A stretch of DNA of 64,000 nt from Balanoglossus misakiensis (Eukaryota; Hemichordata): positions 9,796,001 through 9,860,000 of the forward strand of contig CM082589.2 of assembly GCA_040954595.2 (NCBI GenBank), written 5' to 3'. Position 1 is the stretch's first letter; each line of letters begins with the position of its first letter. Made by a program: the position numbers and the translations under genes. The notes beneath the pieces are model-generated. The model had not been told where the DNA came from, searched no databases, and saw only the letters and a list, made by a program, of their open reading frames with translations. This document shows, piece by piece, positions 12,901 to 26,632 of this stretch.

Positions 12901-13466
12901 TCTGTTAATGTAACAATTGGGTTCGTTGAGTAATATTCTTGTCTTTTTTGTTAGAGATTTTTTATATATAAACAATTACAAATCCAATGATGGCAATAGG
13001 ATCTTGTTAAATATGAGCTCTACGTTGATTTTTTATTGACAAATCCTATGTTGTTCATTTTCAGAAACTCAAACAGCTTCAGTCCTCCCTGACATCGGTT
13101 GACTGGCCTGAAGAGGACAAGGAGAAAATTAAACGCGTACTAACAGCTGAGTATATCTCCTCGGAAGAGAGCGATTTTGATGATGAGGGGAAGATCAAGC
13201 AATACATAAGACGTCCTCTGACCTGGGAAAGGAAAAAGTTGCGTAAAAGCAAAAAACAGTTAATGGACATTTATTTAAAATCTCTATCGGCAAAGCAGCG
13301 CCAGCTTCGCCTTCCCAGGTCAGATGGACCCCCCTCTTCCAGGGAGCGGCCTGACTACCCAGAGGATTGGGCAGTCAGGGTTGCGTCTGGGTTAAGTCCA
13401 GATGATTCTGCGTCTTCTTCTGGAACCACAGGTTCTCTGGAGGAGGGATGTACTAGTCCCCACTGA
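9903..13466 (+). CDS. Five-exon gene for a 273-aa charged protein, candidate second protein of the CACTA element
   Basis: Exons are 9903-10055, 11369-11439, 12363-12448, 12725-12834 and 13065-13466 (stop TGA 13464-13466). All introns are GT-AG and phases match (0, 2, 1, 0), giving 822 nt or 273 aa plus stop. The ATG follows a TATA box and CCAAT elements. The protein starts MNENTFCGCSAAQQV. It has a basic middle (KNKHRLNSQGK, CRRQGRKRE), then YISSEESDFDDEG, RRPLTWERKKLRKSKKQ and a Ser/Pro-rich tail with SSRERPDYPEDWAVR. The order of an acidic EESD block, a Trp-containing basic block and an SSRxRP...P...WAV block resembles uncharacterised proteins I associate with transposons in invertebrates; I cannot check this. 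It is transcribed away from the transposase, so a TnpA-like accessory role is possible. All exons look intact. Confidence 0.72.
11172..11249. mobile_element. 78-bp hairpin MITE in intron 1, with 9-bp target duplication
   Basis: Two 29-bp arms (11172-11200 and 11221-11249) starting TAGCCTGGTCACCATACCC are inverted copies with one mismatch, around a 20-bp loop. The direct repeat ATCTATGCC flanks the element at 11163-11171 and 11250-11258. It is too short to encode anything. The duplication length matches that of the element nested in the transposase, though the terminal sequences differ. Confidence 0.85.
11498..11780. mobile_element. 283-bp palindromic MITE in intron 2, flanked by TA
   Basis: Arms of about 135 bp (left to 11630, right from 11644) are near-perfect inverted copies beginning GGGATAAACTGTGTTTACGC, with a short TACTACTACTACTAACG-type loop. 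TA lies outside both ends (11496-11497, 11781-11782), as in TA-targeting families such as Tc1/mariner. Each arm carries an ACCCATAATGCACTGC-type word. There is no coding capacity. Confidence 0.85.
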
Positions 13467-13664
13467 TTGATATTGTACTTCATTTTATAATGTGTTTATT
13501 TATTTTGTTTTTCTATTTTTAACTAAATATTTCTACTTGACTTTTCATTTTTAATGACATTTGAAATTACTTTAGAATTGTTTTTACTTGTGTTTGTGAT
13601 TTTTATTTAAGTTCGTATTTTAGTTCGTAAAGGTTATTCTTTCAGTTTTTTTACTTTCTAGTTT

Positions 13665-13670
13665 AATAAA
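13665..13670 (+). promoter_or_regulatory. Candidate polyadenylation signal of the plus-strand gene
   Basis: AATAAA lies about 200 bases after the stop codon at 13466 in a T-rich 3' region. Confidence 0.4.
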
Positions 13671-14112
13671 TTTTTCATTATATTGTAAATAGTAGTACTT
13701 ATAGTAATAAAAAATCATAGAATTCATGACAATGTCCCACTGCATGTATATATATAGCTTGTGTATGTGTGATCTATTTGACGGTGGTGGAGTGTACTGG
13801 TACATGTGCAGGAATGAAAAGATTGGCTGAAGACAAAGCTGGCCACAGAAAAGAACTATCACTAACATATATTCTACCCTTTAGTTATACATGAAACAAT
13901 AAGTGTACTGGACAAAGGAGGTATAAGTCTTTCATTGTTAATGACACTTATTCCCCCAACATTCGTAAACTCACTGTGGATAAAGTGAATATTCCAAAAG
14001 GAGAAATGAGAATCAGAAGCCAAAGCAAATATTCTGATCATTCTGACATAAAGCTGTATAAACGTGACGCTAGGTGTATAGAAATTCATCCTTTTATTCA
14101 CCTTTATTAGAA
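13671..14112. other. AT-rich spacer before the satellite
   Basis: No gene is supported. Short minus-strand ORFs (75-82 codons) lack motifs. The last 60 bases already resemble the TGCATAAA repeats that follow. Confidence 0.35.
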
Positions 14113-14307
14113 TGCATAAATGTGATGCAAGGTGTACATGAATTATTCACCCTTATGAGAGTGCATAAAGGTGATTATTTGTGGTAAGCCATTATACCAA
14201 TTTATAGAGTTGCATAAAGATGTATAAATGAATATCTTTATGCTGCATAAAGATGATTGCAAGAACAGCTTTAATCATATTTATACCAACTTTAAGCATT
14301 GCATAAA
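14113..14307. repeat. Degenerate TGCATAAA repeat series bordering the satellite
   Basis: The word TGCATAAA recurs at 14113, 14162, 14211, 14244 and 14300, usually followed by xxTGAT or similar. The first three are exactly 49 bases apart. Related TGTATAAA words occur at about 14054 and 14221. The series stops 24 bases before the satellite begins. It could be an old minisatellite or the subterminal repeats of a DNA transposon. Confidence 0.55.
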
Positions 14308-17300
14308 CCTGGGCTTTCATCCTGTGGTTCTTATGCGCATAGGCCTATCTATGTGTTATGCGCATCACAACAGAAATCGGTAAATAAACGAGGCTGTATT
14401 TGGAAGCAACCATGAAATTTTACAACTATCCGTCGATCTACAGAGTCTGGTGGAAAACTTCCTTATGCGCATAGACCTATTACGTGTTCTGCGCCTCACA
14501 ACAGAATTCGGTAAATAAACGAGGCTGTTTGGAAGCAACCATGGACATTGTACAACTATCCGTCGATCTACAGAGTCTAGTGGAAAACGTTCTTATGCGC
14601 ATAGGCCTATCTATGTGTTATGCGCATCACAACAGAAATCGGTAAATAAACGAGGCTGTATTTGGAAGCAACCATGAAATTTTACAACTATCCGTCGATC
14701 TACAGAGTCTGGTGGAAAACTTCCTTATGCGCATATACCTATTACGTGTTCTGCGCCTCACAACAGAATTCGGTAAATAAACGAGGCTGTTTGGAAGCAA
14801 CCATGGACATTGTACAACTATCCGTCGATCTACAAAGTCTAGTGGAAAACGTTCTTATGCGCATAGGCCTATCTATGTGTTATGCGCATCACAACAGAAA
14901 TCGCTAAATAAACGAGGCTGTATTTGGAAGCAACCATGAAATTTTACAACTATCCGTCGATCTACAGAGTCTAGTGGAAAAATGTCTCATGCGCATAGGC
15001 CTATCATGTGTTCTGCGCCTCACAACAGAAATCGGTAAATAAACGAGGCTGTTTGGAAGCAACCATGGAAATTTTACAGCTATCCGTCGATCTACATAGT
15101 CTAGTGGAAACGTTCTTATGCGCATAGGCCTATATATGTGTTCTGCGCATCACAACAGAATTTTGTAAACAAACGAGGCTGTGTTTGGTAGCAACCATGG
15201 ACATTTTAGAACTATCTCTCGATCTACAGAGTCTATAGTGGAAAACTTTCTTATGCACATATGCCTATCTATGTGTTCTGCGCCTCACAAAAGAATTCGG
15301 TAAATAAACGAGGCTGTTTGGAAATTTTACAACTATCCGTCGATCTACAGAGTCTAGTGGAAAACGTTATTATGCGCATAGGCCTATATATGTGTTCTGC
15401 GCATCACAACAGAATTTTGTAAACAAACGAGGCTGTGTTTGGAAGCAACCATGGACATTTTAGAACTATCTCTCGATCTACAGAGTCTATAGTGGAAAAC
15501 TTTCTTATGCACATATGCCTATCTATGTGTTCTGCGCCTCACAACAGAATTCAGTAAATAAACGAGGCTGTTTGGAAGCAACCATGGAAATTTTACAACT
15601 ATCCGTCGATCTACAGAGTCTAGTGGAAAACGTTATTATGCGCATAGGCCTATATATGTGTTCTGCGCATCACAACAGAATTTTGTAAACAAACGAGGCT
15701 GTGTTTGGAAGCAACCATGGAAATTTTAGAACTATCTCTCGATCTACAGAGTCTAGTGGAAAACTTTATTATGCACATATGCCTATCTATGTGTTCTGCG
15801 CATCACAACAGAAATCGGTAAATAAACGAGGCTGTTTGGAAGCAACCATGGAAATTTTACAGCTATCCGTCGATCTACAGAGTCTAGTGGAAACGTTCTT
15901 ATGCGCATAGGCCTATATATGTGTTCTGCGCCTCACAACAGAATTTTGTAAACAAACGAGGCTGTGTTTGGTAGCAACCATGGACATTTTAGAACTATCT
16001 CTCGATCTACAGAGTCTATAGTGGAAAACTTTCTTATGCACATATGCCTATCTATGTGTTCTGCGCCTCACAACAGAATTCGGTAAATAAACGAGGCTGT
16101 TTGGAAGCAACCATGGAAATTTTACAACTATCCGTCGATCTACAGAGTCTAGTGGAAAACGTTATTATGCGCATAGGCCTATATATGTGTTCTGCGCATC
16201 ACAACAGAATTTTGTAAACAAACGAGGCTTTGTTTGGAAGCAACAATGGAAATTTTAGAACTATCTCTCGATCTACAGAGTATAGTGGAAAACGTTCATA
16301 TGCGCATATGCTATCATGTGTTATGCACATCACAACATAATTTTGTAAACAAACGAGGCTTTGTTTGGAAGCAACATTGGAAATTTTAGAACTATCTGTC
16401 GATCTACGGAGTATAGTGGAAAACGTTCATATGCGCATAGGCCTATATATGTGTTCTGCGCATCACAACAGAATTTTGTAAATGAACGAGGCTGTGTTTG
16501 GAAACAACCATGGAAATTTTAGAACTATCTCTCGATCTAAAGTTGAAAAGTTTCTTATGCGCATAGGCCTATTACGTGTTCTGCGCCTCACAACAGAATT
16601 CGGTAAATAAACGAGGCTGTTTGGAAGCAACAATGGAAATTTTAGAACTATCCGTCGATCTACGGAGTATAGTGGAAAACGTTCATATGCGCATAGGCCT
16701 ATATATGTGTTCTGCGCATCACAACAGAATTTTGTAAACAATCGAGGATGTGTTTGGAAGCAATCATGGAAATTTTAGAACTATCCGTCGATCTACAGAG
16801 TCTAGTGGGAAACTTTCTTATGCGCATAGGCATATGTATGTGTTCAGCGCATCACAACAGAATTTTGTAAATGAACGAGGCTGTGTTTGGAAACAACCAT
16901 GGAAATTTTAGAACTATCTCTCGATCTACAGAGTCTAGTGGAAAACTTTATTATGCACATAGGCCTATCTATGTATTATGCGCATCACAACAGAAATCGG
17001 TAAATAAACGAGGCTGTATTTGGAAGCAACCATGTAAATTTTACAACTATCCGTCGATCTACAGAGTCTGGTGGAAAACTTTCTTATGCGCATAGGCCTA
17101 TTACGTGTTCTGCGCCTCACAACAGAAATCGGTAAATAAACGAGGCTGTTTGGAAGCAACCATGTAAATTTTAGAACTATCCGTCGATCTACAGAGTCTA
17201 GTGGAAAAACGTTCATGTGCGCATAGGCCTATCATGTGTTATGCACATCACAACAGAATTTTGTAAACAAACGAGGCTTTGTTTGGAAGCAACAATGGAA

Positions 17301-20300
17301 ATTTTAGAACTATCTGTCGATCTACGGAGTATAGTGGAAAACATTCATATGCGCATAGGCCTATATATGTGTTCTGCGCATCACAACAGAATTTTGTAAA
17401 CAATCGAGGATGTGTTTGGAAGCAATCATGGAAATTTTAGAACTATCCGTCGATCTACAGAGTCTAGTGGGAAACTTTCTTATGCGCATAGGCATATGTA
17501 TGTGTTCTGCGCATCACAACAGAAATCGGTAAATAAACGAGGCTGTTTGGAAGCAACCATGGAAATTTTACAACTATCCGTCGATCTACAGAGTCTGGTG
17601 GAAAACTTTCTTATGCGCATAGGCCTATTACGTGCTCTGCGCCTCACAACAGAATTCGGTAAATAAACGAGGCTGTTTGGAAGCAACCATGGAACTTTTA
17701 GAACTATCCGTCGATCTACAGAGTCTAGTGGAAAAATGTCTTATGCGCATAGGCCTATCATGTGTTCTGTGCCTCACAACAGAAATCGGTAAATAAACGA
17801 GGCTGTTTGGAAGCAACCATGGAAATTGTACAACTATCCGTCGATCTACAAAGTCTAGTGGAAAACGTTCTTATGCGCATAGGCCTATCTATGTGTTATG
17901 CGCATCACAACAGAAATCGCTAAATAAACGAGGCTGTATTTGGAAGCAACCATGAAATTTTACAACTATCCGTCGATCTACAGAGTCTAGTGGAAAAATG
18001 TCTCATGCGCATAGGCCTATCATGTGTTCTGCGCCTCACAACAGAATTCGGTAAATAAACGAGGCTGTTTGGAAGCAACCATGGAAATTTTACAACTATC
18101 CGTCGATCTACAGAGTCTAGTGGAAAACGTTATTATGCGCATAGGCCTATATATGTGTTCTGCGCATCACAACAGAATTTTGTAAACAAACGAGGCTGTG
18201 TTTGGAAGCAATCATGGACATTTTAGAACTAACTCTCGATCTACAGAGTCTATAGTGGAAAACTTTCTTATGCACATATGCCTATCTAAGTGTTCTGCGC
18301 CTCACAACAGAATTCGGTAAATAAACGAGGCTGTTTGGAAGCAACCATGGAAATTTTACAACTATCCGTCGATCTACAGAGTCTAGTGGAAAACGTTATT
18401 ATGCGCATAGGCCTATATATGTGTTCTGCGCATCACAACAGAATTTTGTAAACAAACGAGGCTGTGTTTGGAAGCAACCATGGAAATTTTAGAACTATCT
18501 CTCGATCTACAGAGTCTAGTGGAAAACTTTATTATGCACATATGCCTATCTATGTGTTCTGCGCATCACAACAGAAATCGGTAAATAAACGAGGCTGTTT
18601 GGAAGCAACCATGGAAATTTTACAACTATCCGTCGATCTACAGAGTCTGGTGGAAAACTTTCTTATGCGCATAGGCCTATTACGTGCTCTGCGCCTCACA
18701 ACAGAATTCGGTAAATAAACGAGGCTGTTTGGAAGCAACCATGGAAATTTTAGAACTATCCGTCGATCTACAGAGTCTAGTGGAAAAATGTCTTATGCGC
18801 ATAGGCCTATCATGTGTTCTGTGCCTCACAACAGAAATCGGTAAATAAACGAGGCTGTTTGGAAGCAACCATGGAAATTGTACAACTATCCGTCGATCTA
18901 CAGAGTCTGGTGGAAAACTTCCTTATGCGCATAGGCCTATCTATGTGTTATGCGCATCACAACAGAAATCGGTAAATAAACGAGGCTGTATTTGGAAGCA
19001 ACCATGAAATTTTACAACTATCCGTCGATCTACAGAGTCTGGTGGAAAACTTCCTTATGCGCATAGACCTATTACGTGTTCTGCGCCTCACAACAGAATT
19101 CGGTAAATAAACGAGGCTGTTTGGAAGCAACCATGGACATTGTACAACTATCCGTCGATCTACAAAGTCTAGTGGAAAACGTTCTTATGCGCATAGGCCT
19201 ATCTATGTGTTATGCGCATCACAACAGAAATCGCTAAATAAACGAGGCTGTATTTGGAAGCAACCATGAAATTTTACAACTATCCGTCGATCTACAGAGT
19301 CTAGTGGAAAAATGTCTCATGCGCATAGGCCTATCATGTGTTCTGCGCCTCACAACAGAAATCGGTAAATAAACGAGGCTGTTTGGAAGCAACCATGGAA
19401 ATTTTACAGCTATCCGTCGATCTACAGAGTCTAGTGGAAACGTTCTTATGCGCATAGGCCTATATATGTGTTCTGCGCATCACAACAGAATTTTGTAAAC
19501 AAACGAGGCTGTGTTTGGTAGCAACCATGGACATTTTAGAACTATCTCTCGATCTACAGAGTCTATAGTGGAAAACTTTCTTATGCACATATGCCTATCT
19601 ATGTGTTCTGCGCCTCACAACAGAATTCGGTAAATAAACGAGGCTGTTTGGAAGCAACCATGGAAATTTTACAACTATCCGTCGATCTACAGAGTCTAGT
19701 GGAAAACGTTATTATGCGCATAGGCCTATATATGTGTTCTGCGCATCACAACAGAATTTTGTAAACAAACGAGGCTGTGTTTGGAAGCAACCATGGACAT
19801 TTTAGAACTATCTCTCGATCTACAGAGTCTATAGTGGAAAACTTTCTTATGCACATATGCCTATCTATGTGTTCTGCGCCTCACAACAGAATTCGGTAAA
19901 TAAACGAGGCTGTTTGGAAGCAACCATGGAAATTTTACAACTATCCGTCGATCTACAGAGTCTAGTGGAAAACGTTATTATGCGCATAGGCCTATCTATG
20001 TGTTATGCGCATCACAACAGAAATCGGTAAATAAACGAGGCTGTATTTGGAAGAAACCATGAAATTTTACAACTATCCGTCGATCTACAGAGTCTGGTGG
20101 AAAACTTCCTTATGCGCATAGACCTATTACGTGTTCTGCGCCTCACAACAGAATTCGGTAAATAAACGAGGCTGTTTGGAAGCAACCATGGACATTGTAC
20201 AACTATCCGTCGATCTACACAGTCTAGTGGAAAACGTTCTTATGCGCATAGGCCTATCTATGTGTTATGCGCATCACAACAGAAATCGCTAAATAAACGA

Positions 20301-22002
20301 GGCTGTATTTGGAAGCAACCATGAAATTTTACAACTATCCGTCGATCTACAGAGTCTAGTGGAAAAATGTCTCATGCGCATAGGCCTATCATGTGTTCTG
20401 CGCCTCACAACAGAAATCGGTAAATAAACGAGGCTGTTTGGAAGCAACCATGGAAATTTTACAGCTATCCGTCGATCTACAGAGTCTAGTGGAAACGTTC
20501 TTATGCGCATAGGCCTATATATGTGTTCTGCGCATCACAACAGAATTTTGTAAACAAACGAGGCTGTGTTTGGTAGCAACCATGGACATTTTAGAACTAT
20601 CTCTCGATCTACAGAGTCTATAGTGGAAAACTTTCTTATGCACATATGCCTATCTATGTGTTCTGCGCCTCACAACAGAATTCGGTAAATAAACGAGGCT
20701 GTTTGGAAGCAACCATGGAAATTTTACAACTATCCGTCGATCTACAGAGTCTAGTGGAAAACGTTATTATGCGCATAGGCCTATATATGTGTTCTGCGCA
20801 TCACAACAGAATTTTGTAAACAAACGAGGCTGTGTTTGGAAGCAACCATGGACATTTTAGAACTATCTCTCGATCTACAGAGTCTATAGTGGAAAACTTT
20901 CTTATGCACATATGCCTATCTATGTGTTCTGCGCCTCACAACAGAATTCGGTAAATAAACGAGGCTGTTTGGAAGCAACCATGGAAATTTTACAACTATC
21001 CGTCGATCTACAGAGTCTAGTGGAAAACGTTATTATGCGCATAGGCCTATATATGTGTTCTGCGCATCACAACAGAATTTTGTAAACAAACGAGGCTGTG
21101 TTTGGAAGCAACCATGGAAATTTTAGAACTATCTCTCGATCTACAGAGTCTAGTGGAAAACTTTATTATGCACATATGCCTATCTATGTGTTCTGCGCAT
21201 CACAACAGAAATCGGTAAATAAACGAGGCTGTTTGGAAGCAACCATGGAAATTTTACAGCTATCCGTCGATCTACAGAGTCTAGTGGAAACGTTCTTATG
21301 CGCATAGGCCTATATATGTGTTCTGCGCATCACAACAGAATTTTGTAAACAAACGAGGCTGTGTTTGGTAGCAACCATGGACATTTTAGAACTATCTCTC
21401 GATCTACAGAGTCTATAGTGGAAAACTTTCTTATGCACATATGCCTATCTATGTGTTCTGCGCCTCACAACAGAATTCGGTAAATAAACGAGGCTGTTTG
21501 GAAGCAACCATGGAAATTTTACAACTATCCGTCGATCTACAGAGTCTAGTGGAAAACGTTATTATGCGCATAGGCCTATATATGTGTTCTGCGCATCACA
21601 ACAGAATTTTGTAAACAAACGAGGCTGTGTTTGGAAGCAACCATGGAAATTTTAGAACTATCTCTCCATCTACAGAGTCTAGTGGAAAACTTTATTATGC
21701 ACATATGCCTATCTATGTGTTCTGCGCATCACAACAGAAATCGGTAAATAAACGAGGCTGTTTGGAAGCAACCATGGAAATTTTACAACTATCCGTCGAT
21801 CTACAGAGTCTGGTGGAAAACTTTCTTATGCGCATAGGCCTATTACGTGCTTTGCGCCTCACAACAGAATTCGGTAAATAAACGAGGCTGTTTGGAAGCA
21901 ATCATGGAAATTTTAGAACTATCCGTCGATCTACAGAGTCTAGTGGGAAACTTTCTTATGCGCATAGGCATATGTATGTGTTCAGCGCATCACAACAGAA
22001 TT

Positions 22003-23316
22003 TTATAAATGAACGAGGCTGTGTTTGGAAACAACCATGGAAATTTTACAACTATCCGTCGATCTACGGAGTCTGGTGGAAAACTTTCTTATGCGCATAG
22101 GCCTATCATGTGTTCTGCGCCTCACAACAGAAATCGGTAAATAAACGAGGCTGTTTGGAAGCAACCATGGACATTTTAGAACTATCTCTCGATCTACAGA
22201 GTCTATAGTGGAAAACTTTCTTATGCACATATGCCTATCTATGTGTTATGCGCATCACAACAGAAATCGGTAAATAAACGAGGCTGTATTTGGAAGCAAT
22301 CATGAAATTTTACAACTATCCGTCGATCTACAGAGTCTGGTGGAAAACTTCCTTATGCGCATACACCTATTACGTGTTCTGCGCCTCACAACAGAATTCG
22401 GTAAATAAACGAGGCTGTTTGGAAGCAACCATGGAAATTTTACAACTATCCGTCGATCTACAGAGTCTGGTGGAAAACTTTCTTATGCGCATAGGCCTAT
22501 TACGTGCTCTGCGCCTCACAACAGAATTCGGTAAATAAACGAGGCTGTTTGGAAGCAATCATGGAAATTTTAGAACTATCCGTCGATCTACAGAGTCTAG
22601 TGGGAAACTTTCTTATGCGCATAGGCATATGTATGTGTTCAGCGCATCACAACAGAATTTTATAAATGAACGAGGCTGTGTTTGGAAACAACCATGGAAA
22701 TTTTACAACTATCCGTCGATCTACGGAGTCTGGTGGAAAACTTTCTTATGCGCATAGGCCTATCATGTGTTCTGCGCCTCACAACAGAAATCGGTAAATA
22801 AACGAGGCTGTTTGGAAGCAACCATGGACATTTTAGAACTATCTCTCGATCTACAGAGTCTATAGTGGAAAACTTTCTTATGCACATATGCCTATCTATG
22901 TGTTATGCGCATCACAACAGAAATCGGTAAATAAACGAGGCTGTATTTGGAAGCAATCATGAAATTTTACAACTATCCGTCGATCTACAGAGTCTGGTGG
23001 AAAACTTCCTTATGCGCATAGACCTATTACGTGTTCTGCGCCTCACAACAGAATTCGGTAAATAAACGATGCTGTTTGGAAGCAACCATGGAAATTGTAC
23101 AACTATCCGTCGATCTACAGAGTCTATAGTGGAAAACTTTCTTATGCACATATGCCTATCTATGTGTTCTGCGCCTCACAACAGAATTCGGTAAATAAAC
23201 GAGGCTGTTTGGAAGCAACCATGGAAATTTTACAACTATCCGTCGATCTACAGAGTCTAGTGGAAAACGTTATTATGCGCATAGGCCTATATATGTGTTC
23301 TGCGCATCACAACAGA
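22003..23316. repeat. Tandem duplication of a 5-monomer block (657 bp) in the satellite
   Basis: Variants unique to this neighbourhood (TTTTATAAATGAACGAGG, GGAAACAACC, CTACGGAGTCTGG) recur in the same order 657 bases apart (22003 and 22660). The first copies match almost exactly; the far end of the second copy diverges gradually, so 23316 is approximate. Confidence 0.7.
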
Positions 23317-25324
23317 ATTTTGTAAACAAACGAGGCTGTGTTTGGAAGCAACCATGGAAATTTTAGAACTATCTCTCGATCTACAGAGTCTAGTGGAAAA
23401 CTTTATTATGCACATATGCCTATCTATGTGTTCTGCGCATCACAACAGAAATCGGTAAATAAACGAGGCTGTTTGGAAGCAACCATGGAAATTTTACAGC
23501 TATCCGTCGATCTACAGAGTCTAGTGGAAACGTTCTTATGCGCATAGGCCTATATATGTGTTCTGCGCATCACAACAGAATTTTGTAAACAAACGAGGCT
23601 GTGTTTGGTAGCAACCATGGACATTTTAGAACTATCTCTCGATCTACAGAGTCTATAGTGGAAAACTTTCTTATGCACATATGCCTATCTATGTGTTCTG
23701 CGCCTCACAACAGAATTCGGTAAATAAACGAGGCTGTTTGGAAGCAACCATGGAAATTTTAGAACTATCTCTCGATGTACAGAGTCTATAGTGGAAAACT
23801 TTATTATGCACATATGCCTATCTATGTGTTCTGCGCATCACAACAGAAATCGGTAAATAAACGAGGCTGTTTGGAAGCAACCATGGAAATTTTACAGCTA
23901 TCCGTCGATCTACAGAGTCTAGTGGAAACGTTCTTATGCGCATAGGCCTATATATGTGTTCTGCGCATCACAACAGAATTTTGTAAACAAACGAGGCTGT
24001 GTTTGGTAGCAACCATGGAAATTTTACAACTATCTCTCGATCTGCAGAGTCTATAGTGGAAAACTTTCTTATTCACATATGCCTATCTATGTGTTCTGCG
24101 CCTCAAAACAGAATTCCGCAAATAAACGAGGCTGTTTGGAAGCAAACATGGAAGTTTTAGAACTATCTCTCGATCTACAGTGTATAGTGGAAAACGTTCA
24201 TATGCGCATAGGCCTATCTATGTGTTCTGCGCATCACAACAGAATTTTGTAAACAATCGAGGATGTGTTTGGAAGCAATCATGGAAATTTTAGAACTATT
24301 CGTCGATCTACGGAGTCTAGTGGAAAACTTTCTTATGCGCATAGGCCTATCATGTGTTCTGCGCCTCACAACAGAAATCGGTAAATAAACGAGGCTGTTT
24401 GGAAGCAACCATAGAAATTTTACAGCTATCCGTCGATCTACAGAGTCTAGTGGAAACGTTCTTATGCGCATAGGCCTATATATGTGTTCTGCGCATCACA
24501 ACAGAATGTTGTAAACAAACGAGGCTGTGTTTGGTAGCAACCATGGACATTTTAGAACTATCTCTCGATCTACAGAGTCTATAGTGGAAAACTTTCTTAT
24601 GCACATATGCCTATCTATGTGTTCTGCGCCTCACAACAGAATTCGGTAAATAAACGAGGCTGTTTGGAAGCAACCATGGAAATTTTACAACTATCCGTCG
24701 ATCTACAGAGTCTAGTGGAAAACGTTATTATGCGCATAGGCCTATATATGTGTTCTGCGCATCACAACAGAATTTTGTAAACAAACGAGGCTGTGTTTGG
24801 AAGCAACCATGGACATTTTAGAACTATCTCTCGATCTACAGAGTCTATAGTTGGAAACTTTCTTATGCACATAGGCCTATCTATGTGTTCTGTGCCTCAC
24901 AACAGAATTCGGTAAATAAACGAGGCTGTTTGGAAGCAACCATGGAAATTTTAGAACTATCCGTCGATCTACAGAGTCTAGTGGAAAACGTTCTTATGCG
25001 CATAGGCCTATATATGTGTTCTGCGCATCACAACAGAATTTTGTAAACAAACGAGGCTGTGTTTGAAAGCAACCATGGAAATTTTAGAACTATCTCTCGA
25101 TGTACAGAGTCTATAGTGGAAAACTTTCTTATGCACATATGCCTATCTATGTGTTCTGCGCCTCAAAACAGAATTCCGTAAATAAACGAGGCTGTTTGGA
25201 AGCAAACATGGAAATTTTAGAACTAACTCTCGATCTACAGAGTATAGTGGAAAACGTTCATATGCGCATAGGCCTATCTATGTGTTCTGCGCATCACAAC
25301 AGAATTTTGTAAACAAACCAGGCT

Positions 25325-26632
25325 TTGTTTGGAAGCAACCATGGACATTTTAGAACTATTCGTCGATCTACGGAGTCTAGTGGAAAACTTTCTTATGCGC
25401 ATAGGCATATGTATGTGTTCTACGCATCACAACAGAATTCGGTAAATAAACGAGGCTGTTTGGAAACAACCATGGAAATTTTTGAACTATCCGTTGATCT
25501 AAAGTTGAAAAGTTTTTTATGCGCATAGGCCTATCTATGTGTTCTGCGCCTCACAACAGAAATCGGTAAATAAACGAGGCTGTTTGGAAGCAACCATGGA
25601 AATTTTACAACTATCTCTCGATCTACAGAGTCTATAGTGGAAAACTTTCTTATTCACATATGCCTATCTATGTGTTCTGCGCCTCAAAACAGAATTCCGC
25701 AAATAAACGAGGCTGTTTGGAAGCAAACATGGAAGTTTTAGAACTATCTCTCGATCTACAGTGTATAGTGGAAAACGTTCATATGCGCATAGGCCTATCT
25801 ATGTGTTCTGCGCATCACAACAGAATTTTGTAATCAATCGAGGATGTGTTTGGAAGCAATCATGGAAATTTTAGAACTATCCGTCGATCTACAGAGTCTA
25901 GTGGGAAACGTTCATATGCGCATAGGCCTATCTATGTGTTCTGCGCATCACAACAGAATTTTGTAAACAAACCAGGCTTTGTTTGGAAGCAACCATGGAC
26001 ATTTTAGAACTATTCGTCGATCTACGGAGTCTAGTGGAAAACTTTCTTATGCGCATAGGCATATGTATGTGTTCTACGCATCACAACAGAATTCGGTAAA
26101 TAAACGAGGCTGTTTGGAAACAACCATGGAAATTTTTGAACTATCCGTTGATCTAAAGTTGAAAAGTTTTTTATGCGCATAGGCCTATCTATGTGTTCTG
26201 CGCCTCACAACAGAAATCGGTAAATAAACGAGGCTGTTTGGAAGCAACCATGGAAATTTTACAACTATCTCTCGATCTACAGAGTCTATAGTGGAAAACT
26301 TTCTTATTCACATATGCCTATCTATGTGTTCTGCGCCTCAAAACAGAATTCCGCAAATAAACGAGGCTGTTTGGAAGCAAACATGGAAGTTTTAGAACTA
26401 TCTCTCGATCTACAGTGTATAGTGGAAAACGTTCATATGCGCATAGGCCTATCTATGTGTTCTGCGCATCACAACAGAATTTTGTAATCAATCGAGGATG
26501 TGTTTGGAAGCAATCATGGAAATTTTAGAACTATCCGTCGATCTACAGAGTCTAGTGGGAAACTTTCTTATGCGCATAGGCATATGTATGTGTTCAGCGC
26601 ATCACAACAGAATTTTGTAAATGAACGAGGCT
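25325..26632. repeat. Tandem duplication of a 5-monomer block (654 bp) containing a shortened monomer
   Basis: The block with CGTTGATCTAAAGTTGAAAA, in which part of the monomer is missing, occurs at 25490 and again 654 bases later. The same shortened monomer type recurs at about 28500, 33235, 39690, 43780, 46020 and 50610, so it is a useful marker for tracing larger duplications. Confidence 0.7.

Noticed and set aside
1-14330. Terminal CACTA repeats for the two-gene unit
   Set aside because: I looked at CACT/AGTG words near both ends, including CACTAGTTTATG near 2526, and found no inverted partner. Its limits are therefore left open.
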